A stretch of 10,033 nt of DNA from the NCBI GenBank assembly GCA_902482615.1, contig CABTAA010000046.1, positions 1 through 10,033 on the forward strand, in the 5' to 3' direction. The translations under genes were made by a program, and so were the position numbers. Below are positions 4,448 through 10,033 of the stretch, piece after piece. The stretch comes from an uncultured Collinsella sp. (lineage in GTDB: Bacteria > Actinomycetota > Coriobacteriia > Coriobacteriales > Coriobacteriaceae). Positions within the stretch are counted from its first letter, which is position 1; every line of letters begins with the position of its first letter. The notes under the pieces were generated by a model. The model saw nothing but the letters and a program-made list of their open reading frames with translations, was not told the origin of the DNA and searched no databases.

Positions 4448-6747
4448 GTGCGACAGAGCGCGAGCATGTGATGCCTCCGCGGCCCTTGATGCCGTGGACG
4501 ATGGCTCTGTGTGCTGGCGTGTGCATGAGCTGCGCCTTGGTGCTCAACGTGGCCGCTGATGCGCTGCTGAGGGAGCGGGTGCCGGCGGTCGGGCCGCTAT
4601 GGGCCATTCCCGTTGCGGCGGCGGTCTTCGTTGTGCTGGCTCAATCTTGTGCGCGGCTTGCCCCTTGGAAGCGGTGGCTGTATGCCGCGTCCGTCGGTCT
4701 CGTGGCTGGAGCGGTCGTCTCGGCGTGGTGGGCTGTGGGCACGCTCAGCTCCTCGAAGGCGCTCGACGGTCGAGCGGCAAGCAGCCTCGAGTTTGTCGTG
4801 CAGGGCGATCCATCCATAAACGACGACGTGTATTCCTATACCTGCGAGGTACGCGCGGACGGTAAGAACTTGGCAACGGTTCGCCTATCGTGTGACCGCG
4901 AGCTTAAGGTCGGGGCGCACGTGCGTGTTATCGGTCGCATTTCACGTTTTGAGAACGAAGCATATGGCCGATCGCGCGTGCTCCGAGGCGAGGTGCGTAA
5001 GGTTAAAGCCGTTCGTATTTTGTCGGTCGATGAGGGCTTTCCGGGGCCGCTGCTTCGGCTGCGAAATGGGCTGCTTGCGTCCATCGCGCCTGCAACCGAC
5101 CCGGCGCGTGCGCTCATAGCCGGTGTCGTCTGCGGTCGTTCGGCCGAGCTGCGCGCCCAGCCCGCGGGCGACTGGTTTTCGGTAACGGGAACGGCGCATC
5201 TTATCGCCGTCTCGGGCAGCCATTTGGCTATCGTGGGGTTTGTAATCGAGGGTGTATTGCAAAAGACTCGGTGCTCACGTGGTCTTCAGCGGGCGATATT
5301 GGCGATAACGCTTGTGGGCTACGCTGCCTTTACGGGCGCGTCTCCCTCGGCCGTGCGCGCGTGCTGCATGGTGTTCGCGACGCTTGTCGTAAACGGCGCG
5401 GGGCGTCGCCGGCACGGCGCATCGGCACTCTTCGTAACCATGTCCATCTTTGTGCTACTGCGGCCGACGGTGCTGTTCGAGATGGGCTTTCAGCTTTCAT
5501 GTGCCAGCGTCTTAGCCATTCTGTGCTTTTGCCCCTATGCGACCTACGCTTTGGGTGAGCTGGGTGTGCCATCGGGCGTCGCCAGCATGCTTTCCGTCAC
5601 GCTGTGCTCGCAACTGGCGACACTTCCCATTACCATTCCCGCCTTTGGTACGTTCTCGGTCATTGCTCCGCTGGCAAATGCGGTCATCGGCCCGGTGGTG
5701 AGCGTACTGCTTGCTGTGTTGATCGTGATGGTTCCCTTTTCGCTCGTGGCACCTTTGCGGACTTGGGCGCTCATTGTGCCCATGATTGCCGCCCGCTGCG
5801 CGCTGTTCTTCGAGCAGCTGTTTGCCGCCGTGCCGGGTGCATCCGTGAGTGTGTCGCCCGATAGCGTGTGGATTTACCTAGTGCCGTGTTTGCTGGCGGT
5901 TCTGCTGGTCTGGTGGCCGCGTCCCCGTGCACGTCCTATGGCGGTGGGGCTTGCATGCCTGGTACTCTTGGCTGCGATTCCGTACGTCTATTGGGATCGA
6001 TTCGCGCCGCCTTCGGTGACGGTGCTCGATGTGGGCCAGGCGGATGCGATTCTTATCCGCCAGGGCGACGCAGTAGCACTCGTCGACTGCGGGCTCGACG
6101 AGCGCGTGGTAGCGGCGTTGGTTCGCAATAACGTGCACCATATCGATGCCGTCTTTGTGACGCATTGGGATGAGGACCACTGGGGTGGTCTGCCTGCCGT
6201 GCTCGAGCAGTTTTCGGTCGGAACGATTGCCGTGGCGGCGGATGCGCTGGAGGATGCTCCTGCCGAGGTATTGAACCGACCTGGCGTGGAGTATCGGCAG
6301 GTGCGCCGTGGGGATACGGTCGATATCGGCTCATTTTGCGCCCGCGTGATGTGGCCATTCGCGTCCGTGGATGGCGAGGGAAATGAGGACTCGCTTGTCC
6401 TGTTGCTCTCTTATGTTCAGGAAGACAAGGGCCTGCGCATGCTCCTCACCGGTGATGCCGAGCTCGACCAAGAACGGGAATTTGTGCAGGAGGTGGGGGA
6501 TATCGATGTACTTAAACTTGGGCATCACGGCTCCAAGGTTTCAGTCGATGGTGAGTTGCTGGGCGTCCTGAAGCCCGAGCTTTCTCTTGCGAGCGCGGGC
6601 GAGGGGAATCGATACGGCCATCCGTCCGATGCCTGCATCGATGCCGTTAAGGAAGCGGGCGGCGTGTTCGTGTGCACCATCGAACACGGTGATATCACCA
6701 TCACACCGGCCGCGAAGGGCTTTGCGATGCGATGCCAGCGACCGTGA
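4444..6747 (+). CDS. comEC: DNA internalization protein ComEC/Rec2 with C-terminal metallo-beta-lactamase-like domain
   Basis: ComEC forms the inner-membrane channel that takes up single-stranded transforming DNA. The 767-residue product (from ATG 4444) has three N-terminal hydrophobic segments (about 20-98) and an OB-like extracellular region of the DUF4131 type (about 110-200), with Cys134 and Cys150 that could form a disulfide. The multi-helix Competence domain (about 220-495) contains GTAHLIAVSGSHL (249-261). The C-terminal metallo-beta-lactamase-like domain (about 523-760) has DVGQAD (529-534), the metal-binding type motif THWDEDHWGG (573-582, with His574, Asp576, Asp578 and His579), LLTGDAE (667-673), GHHGS (693-697) and RYGHP. 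All key residues are present, so a nuclease role for this domain is plausible. The start overlaps the comEA stop as ATGA, implying coupling; there is no clear ribosome site. ATG 4471 is a possible alternative start. Confidence 0.95.
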   Translation: MSATEREHVMPPRPLMPWTMALCAGVCMSCALVLNVAADALLRERVPAVGPLWAIPVAAAVFVVLAQSCARLAPWKRWLYAASVGLVAGAVVSAWWAVGTLSSSKALDGRAASSLEFVVQGDPSINDDVYSYTCEVRADGKNLATVRLSCDRELKVGAHVRVIGRISRFENEAYGRSRVLRGEVRKVKAVRILSVDEGFPGPLLRLRNGLLASIAPATDPARALIAGVVCGRSAELRAQPAGDWFSVTGTAHLIAVSGSHLAIVGFVIEGVLQKTRCSRGLQRAILAITLVGYAAFTGASPSAVRACCMVFATLVVNGAGRRRHGASALFVTMSIFVLLRPTVLFEMGFQLSCASVLAILCFCPYATYALGELGVPSGVASMLSVTLCSQLATLPITIPAFGTFSVIAPLANAVIGPVVSVLLAVLIVMVPFSLVAPLRTWALIVPMIAARCALFFEQLFAAVPGASVSVSPDSVWIYLVPCLLAVLLVWWPRPRARPMAVGLACLVLLAAIPYVYWDRFAPPSVTVLDVGQADAILIRQGDAVALVDCGLDERVVAALVRNNVHHIDAVFVTHWDEDHWGGLPAVLEQFSVGTIAVAADALEDAPAEVLNRPGVEYRQVRRGDTVDIGSFCARVMWPFASVDGEGNEDSLVLLLSYVQEDKGLRMLLTGDAELDQEREFVQEVGDIDVLKLGHHGSKVSVDGELLGVLKPELSLASAGEGNRYGHPSDACIDAVKEAGGVFVCTIEHGDITITPAAKGFAMRCQRP

Positions 6748-6755
6748 CGACGTCA

Positions 6756-6785
6756 TTGGCGTGTGGTGGGCCCCTGGGCTAGAAT
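6756..6785 (+). promoter_or_regulatory. Candidate promoter for holA
   Basis: TTGGCG (6756-6761) and TAGAAT (6780-6785) are 18 nt apart, with a start expected near 6792, about 34 nt before the holA ATG. The -10 matches consensus at 5 of 6 positions. This 78-nt gap is the only break between comEC and holA and holds no terminator, so read-through from comEC remains possible. Confidence 0.5.
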
Positions 6786-6825
6786 GGCACGGAACGAATA
6801 CGAAGGCCTGCGGGAGGGGAGCGCA

Positions 6826-7788
6826 ATGTCCGAAACCGGTTTGCTGCCGGCATATTTGATCGTCGGTACCGACGGCGTCAAGCGCGATCACGCCGTCTCG
6901 CGTATGAAGGCGCGTCTGGAAAAGTCGGGAATAGTCGAGTTCAACCTCGACGAGCGCGACATGACCAAGGACCCCGATATCGAGTCCATTATCGGATCGC
7001 TTAACACCTTTCCGATGGGCAGCGAGTTTCGCTTGGTAATCCTTGATGGCTGCTCAAAGCTCGCTAAGGCGGTCTCGGAGCCGCTTGTCGACTATCTGGC
7101 GAGTCCCAGCCCCACGACGGTCTGCCTCATCATCGCCGACTCGCTTGCCAAGAACACGCGCCTGTATAAGGCGATCGCCAAGATTGACAAGAAGGCCGTG
7201 ATCGATTGCTCCGGCACCAAGCGCTGGGAGCTACCGCGCCGCGTGCAGCAGATGGCGACGCAGCACGGCAAGTCGATCTCGACGGCGGCCGCCGAGGCAC
7301 TCGTCTCGCGTTCGGGTGAAAACACTCGCATGCTCGATAACGACTTGGCTAAGCTTGCCCAGATGGTCGAGGCGCCCCAGATTGAGCTTGCCGACGTTGA
7401 GCGCTGGATTGTACGTACGGCCGAGGTTCAACCCTGGGACTTTCTCAATGCGGTCTCGGCCCGTGACATGCGACGCTCGCTCGAGCTCTTCAATCTGCTG
7501 CCCGCCAAGAGCTACGTGTGGACTTACACATTGCTGTGCGGCCGTATCCGCGAGCTTATCGTCGCCAAGGCGCTCGATGCGCGTGGACAGGGTCGTGAGC
7601 TGGCCGCAACGCTCAAGCTCCAGTCCTGGCAGGTCAAGAATCACCTGACCTGGGCACGTCGCTTTTCGATGGCAGAGCTCGTCGCAGCGCTCGAGGGTGC
7701 CGTTGATGTGGAGCTCGCGCTCAAGGGTTCGGCCGATTCTCAGACCGCGCTTTTGCTCTGGATTACGAACATCTTGAGAAAATCGTGA
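6826..7788 (+). CDS. holA: DNA polymerase III subunit delta (clamp loader)
   Basis: The delta subunit opens the beta sliding clamp as part of the clamp-loader pentamer during replication. The 320-residue protein has the divergent AAA+-like layout of HolA: an N-terminal domain with LPAYLIVGTDGVKRDHAV (7-24) where other HolA proteins have xYLIxGxExxL, the LNTFPMGSEFRLVILDG stretch (59-75) including the clamp-binding region, a LIIADSLAKNTRLYK segment (101-115), the lid domain (about 140-200, with LVSRSGENTRMLDNDLAKL) and the C-terminal collar (about 203-320, with PWDFLNAVSARD). There is no Walker A motif, as expected for delta. The start is ATG 6826, with a strong GGGAGGGGA ahead (6812-6820); the in-frame GTG at 6763 would add a poorly conserved leader. 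Its position between comEC and rpsT matches many Gram-positive genomes. Confidence 0.93.
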   Translation: MSETGLLPAYLIVGTDGVKRDHAVSRMKARLEKSGIVEFNLDERDMTKDPDIESIIGSLNTFPMGSEFRLVILDGCSKLAKAVSEPLVDYLASPSPTTVCLIIADSLAKNTRLYKAIAKIDKKAVIDCSGTKRWELPRRVQQMATQHGKSISTAAAEALVSRSGENTRMLDNDLAKLAQMVEAPQIELADVERWIVRTAEVQPWDFLNAVSARDMRRSLELFNLLPAKSYVWTYTLLCGRIRELIVAKALDARGQGRELAATLKLQSWQVKNHLTWARRFSMAELVAALEGAVDVELALKGSADSQTALLLWITNILRKS

Positions 7789-7837
7789 TGATACCTGCCT
7801 ATTTGACAAATTCGTTCTATCCCTTTGAGGGGGAGCG

Positions 7838-7846
7838 TGCTATAGT
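7838..7846 (+). promoter_or_regulatory. Extended -10 promoter for rpsT
   Basis: TGCTATAGT (7838-7846) is a good extended -10 element (TGn plus TATAGT). No -35 hexamer sits at 16-18 nt. A perfect TTGACA lies at 7803-7808, but 32 nt away. The expected start is near 7853, giving a leader of about 69 nt before the rpsT GTG. Confidence 0.55.
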
Positions 7847-7856
7847 AGGCGCTTGC

Positions 7857-7894
7857 ATGACCTCACCGTGTCTCAGAGGTGTCATACATTTTTT
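7857..7894 (+). promoter_or_regulatory. Attenuator-like hairpin in the rpsT leader
   Basis: ATGACCTC (7857-7864) pairs with GAGG (7876-7879) and TCAT (7882-7885), leaving a TG bulge, and six T residues follow at 7889-7894. The shape resembles an intrinsic terminator placed before a ribosomal protein gene, so premature termination or S20 feedback is possible. The stem is only moderately stable, and its role is inferred. Confidence 0.4.
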
Positions 7895-7896
7895 GC

Positions 7897-7916
7897 AAGG
7901 AACTCGAAAGGAACTC
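7897..7916 (+). repeat. Tandem AAGGAACTC repeat containing the rpsT ribosome site
   Basis: AAGGAACTC occurs at 7897-7905 and again at 7908-7916, an 11-nt period. Each copy carries a Shine-Dalgarno-like AAGGA. Only the second (AAAGGA, 7907-7912) is at a normal distance, 9 nt, from the GTG start. Confidence 0.75.
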
Positions 7917-7921
7917 CAGAA

Positions 7922-8188
7922 GTGGCAAACATCAAGTCTCAGAAGAAGCGTATCCGCACCAATGAGGCAGCTCGCATGCGTAACAAGGCTGTCAAGTCCG
8001 AACTCAAGACGCTGACCAAGCACGTCCAGTCCGCCGTCGCCGAGGGCGACGCCGAGAAGGCCCAGGCTGCCCTCAAGACCGTCACCAAGCGTCTCGACAT
8101 GGCTGCCGCCAAGCATGTTATCCACAAGAACCAGGCTTCCAACCGCAAGTCCGGTCTTGCCAAGCTCGTGAACAGCATCAACGCCTAA
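7922..8188 (+). CDS. rpsT: 30S ribosomal protein S20
   Basis: S20 binds 16S rRNA early in assembly of the small ribosomal subunit. The 88-residue product is the usual length and very basic. It begins MANIKSQKKRIRTNEAARMR, a hallmark of the family, and continues with long helices, HKNQASNRKSGLAKLVN (68-84) being the conserved C-terminal helix. The start is a GTG at 7922 with AAAGGA 9 nt upstream; the frame stays open further upstream, but those codons are not S20-like. E. coli rpsT is also known for a non-ATG start (UUG) and translational autoregulation, so the GTG may serve to limit expression here too. The gene has its own promoter-like and leader elements and a strong terminator, so it is probably monocistronic. 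Confidence 0.97.
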   Translation: MANIKSQKKRIRTNEAARMRNKAVKSELKTLTKHVQSAVAEGDAEKAQAALKTVTKRLDMAAAKHVIHKNQASNRKSGLAKLVNSINA

Positions 8189-8222
8189 GTTGTAAATTTC
8201 ACACCAAACAGATTGCGCGCAT

Positions 8223-8259
8223 AAATGGAGCCTGTTTTATGGAACAGGCTCCATTTTTT
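8223..8259 (+). terminator. Rho-independent terminator after rpsT
   Basis: ATGGAGCCTGTT (8225-8236) pairs perfectly with AACAGGCTCCAT (8243-8254) around TTATGG; AA/TT extends the stem to 14 pairs, and the T-run is at 8254-8259. It is a textbook intrinsic terminator 36 nt after the rpsT stop, and separates rpsT from lepA. Confidence 0.92.
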
Positions 8260-8271
8260 GTACCGCTCGGG

Positions 8272-8277
8272 TAAGAT
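8272..8277 (+). promoter_or_regulatory. -10 element for a probable leaderless lepA transcript
   Basis: TAAGAT (8272-8277) ends 7 nt before the lepA ATG, so transcription would start at or next to the A of the start codon. There is no Shine-Dalgarno before the ATG, which fits a leaderless mRNA, a form common in actinobacteria. No good -35 is visible; that position falls inside the rpsT terminator. Confidence 0.45.
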
Positions 8278-8284
8278 AGTCCGC

Positions 8285-10033
8285 ATGAATACTTCAATTG
8301 ACATTTCCCACATCCGCAACTTCTCAATCGTTGCGCACATCGACCATGGCAAGTCCACGATCAGTGACCGTATCCTCGAACTCACCCATACCGTCGACGA
8401 ACGCGACATGGAGTCGCAGCTGCTCGACACCATGGATATCGAGCGCGAGCGCGGCATCACGATCAAGTCCAATGCCGTTCGCGTGTCCTATGACGCCGAC
8501 GATGGCGAGACGTATCAGTTCAACCTGATCGATACGCCGGGCCACGTGGACTTTACCTATGAGGTCTCGCGCTCGCTGGCAGCCTGTGAGGGCGCGGTAC
8601 TCGTTGTCGACGCCACGCAGGGCGTTGAGGCGCAGACCGTCTCCAACGCGACGCTCGCCATGAACGCCAATCTGGACATTGTGCCGGCCATCAACAAGAT
8701 CGACCTGCCCTCGGCCCATCCCGACGAGGTTAAGACCGAGATCGAGGATGACCTGGCGATCCCTGCCGATGATGCCGTGTGTGTCTCGGGCAAGACCGGC
8801 GAGGGCATCCACGATCTGCTGGAGTCCATTGTCTTTTTGATCTCTCCGCCCAAGGGCGATGCGAACGCGCCGCTCAAGGCGCTCATTCTGGATTCATACT
8901 TCGACGAGTATCGTGGCGTCGTCGCCACGGTGCGCATCTTTGACGGTTCCATCAAAAAGGGCGATACCCTGCGCATGATGCAGGCAAAGGGCGACTTTTT
9001 GGTCGATGGCGTGGGCGTCAAGCGTCCCGCCGAGACCCCGGTCGACGCGCTCACGGTCGGCGAGGTCGGATACGTGGTCACGGGCCTGAAGGACCCCGAG
9101 GCCGTTCGCGTGGGCGATACCCTCACGTGGGCGTCGAATCCCTGCCCCGAGCCGCTTCCCGGCTACCGCGAGGCCAAGCCCATGGTCTATACGGGCCTGT
9201 TCCCGATCGATAACAAGGACTACGAGAACCTGCGTGACGCGCTCGATAAGCTGCACGTCAACGACCCGTCGTTGGTGTGGGAGCCCGAGACCTCGGTGGC
9301 GCTCGGCTTTGGCTTCCGCGTGGGCTTCTTGGGCCTGCTGCATATGGAGGTCGTCAAGGAGCGCTTGGAGCGCGAGTTCAATCTTGACCTCATTGCCACG
9401 AGCCCCTCGGTGGACTATCACGTCTACAAGACTGACGGCGAGATGATTGATGTCCGCAGCCCGCAGGATCTGCCCGAGGCTACGCGCATCGAGCGCATTG
9501 AGGAGCCCTACCTCAAGGCCAAGATTATCTGCCCGCCCGAGTATACGGGTGCCGTCATGCAGCTCGCTATCGAGCACCGCGGCATTACTACCGACATGAT
9601 TCACCTCACGAGCAAATCGGTCGAGATGCGCTTTGACATGCCGCTCGCCGAGCTCATCTTGGACTTCTTTGACCAGCTCAAGAGCCGCACCAAGGGTTAC
9701 GCTTCGTTGGACTACGAGTTCAACGAGTACCGTCCCTCCGAGCTCGTTAAGCTCGATATCTTGCTTTCGGGCGACGAGGTGGACGCGCTGTCGTTTATCG
9801 TCCACAAGGACAAGGCCTACGGTCTTGCCCGCGGCCTATGCGACAAGCTCAAGGAGATTATTCCGCGCCAGCTGTTTGAGGTGCCCATTCAGGCCTGTGT
9901 CGGCGGAAAAATCATCGCCCGGGAGACCGTAAAGGCCATGCGCAAGGATGTGCTGGCCAAATGTTATGGCGGCGACATCACCCGGAAGAAAAAGCTGTTG
10001 GAAAAGCAGAAGGAAGGCAAAAAGAGGATGCGC
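8285..10033 (+). CDS. lepA: Elongation factor 4 (LepA), 3' end cut by window
   Basis: LepA is a ribosome-associated translational GTPase linked to 30S biogenesis and to back-translocation or stress-related elongation. The window holds 583 residues from ATG 8285. The G domain shows AHIDHGKST (G1, 17-25), RGIT (56-59), DTPGH (83-87), NKID (137-140) and a SGKTGEG segment (G5 region, 168-174). Domain II follows, then the EF-G-like domains III and V, including GFRVGFLGLLHMEVVKERLE. The LepA-specific C-terminal domain ends with KCYGGDITRKKKLLEKQKEG, and family members usually end about 15-20 residues beyond the window edge. EF-G domain IV is absent, as expected for LepA. No frameshift or missing key residue is seen. 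The gene follows the rpsT terminator and probably has its own promoter. Confidence 0.97.
   Translation, partial: MNTSIDISHIRNFSIVAHIDHGKSTISDRILELTHTVDERDMESQLLDTMDIERERGITIKSNAVRVSYDADDGETYQFNLIDTPGHVDFTYEVSRSLAACEGAVLVVDATQGVEAQTVSNATLAMNANLDIVPAINKIDLPSAHPDEVKTEIEDDLAIPADDAVCVSGKTGEGIHDLLESIVFLISPPKGDANAPLKALILDSYFDEYRGVVATVRIFDGSIKKGDTLRMMQAKGDFLVDGVGVKRPAETPVDALTVGEVGYVVTGLKDPEAVRVGDTLTWASNPCPEPLPGYREAKPMVYTGLFPIDNKDYENLRDALDKLHVNDPSLVWEPETSVALGFGFRVGFLGLLHMEVVKERLEREFNLDLIATSPSVDYHVYKTDGEMIDVRSPQDLPEATRIERIEEPYLKAKIICPPEYTGAVMQLAIEHRGITTDMIHLTSKSVEMRFDMPLAELILDFFDQLKSRTKGYASLDYEFNEYRPSELVKLDILLSGDEVDALSFIVHKDKAYGLARGLCDKLKEIIPRQLFEVPIQACVGGKIIARETVKAMRKDVLAKCYGGDITRKKKLLEKQKEGKKRMR

Noticed and set aside
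6763..6825. GTG start adding 21 residues to HolA
   Set aside because: ATG 6826 has a strong purine-rich ribosome site and gives the normal N-terminus; the extension overlaps the likely -10 element.
8894..9805. A 303-codon open frame on the minus strand inside lepA
   Set aside because: It is entirely antisense to conserved lepA sequence, with no start context or recognisable motif, so a shadow frame.
1..10033. A novel defence, toxin or mobile system
   Set aside because: Every sizeable plausible frame is assigned to a well-known core family. No transposase, integrase, phage or toxin motif is visible.

Overview
This window is an ordered run of core bacterial genes, all on the + strand. The organism is most likely a moderately GC-rich actinobacterium of the class Coriobacteriia, and a Collinsella-like gut species fits best. 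The main reasons are a gene for the actinobacterial integration host factor (mIHF, found in Actinobacteria), the characteristic neighbourhood pyrF-mihF-gmk-rpoZ, frequent GTG starts, and GC-rich third codon positions. The genus is inferred from general familiarity, not from any search.

Layout. (1) Bases 2-870: the 3' end of pyrD overlaps pyrF; these are the last steps of pyrimidine synthesis. (2) Bases 871-1109: a non-coding gap with two strong inverted repeats and candidate promoters for mihF. (3) Bases 1110-3520: mihF-gmk-rpoZ-thiI, an operon with intergenic gaps of 0, 5 and 0 nt. It encodes a nucleoid protein, guanylate kinase, RNA polymerase omega and a tRNA/thiamine sulfur transferase, and is closed by a perfect 13-bp terminator hairpin. 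(4) Bases 3734-6747: comEA-comEC, overlapping by 4 nt, the DNA receptor and membrane channel for uptake of transforming DNA. (5) Bases 6826-7788: holA, the clamp-loader delta subunit, with its own promoter-like sequence. (6) Bases 7922-8188: rpsT (ribosomal protein S20), with a structured leader and a strong terminator. (7) Bases 8285 to the window end: lepA (elongation factor 4), missing only its last residues. The order comEA-comEC-holA-rpsT-lepA resembles the order known from Bacillus and other Gram-positive bacteria.

The genes serve nucleotide supply, transcription, chromosome structure, replication, translation and competence. I see no mobile element, CRISPR array, tRNA, rRNA, toxin-antitoxin or defence locus. 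I found no convincing undescribed multi-gene system. The points worth a second look are regulatory: alternative RNA structures ahead of mihF, an inverted repeat over a mihF -10 element, a palindrome and repeated TTTTGG words ahead of comEA, an attenuator-like rpsT leader with a duplicated Shine-Dalgarno, and a probable leaderless lepA mRNA.
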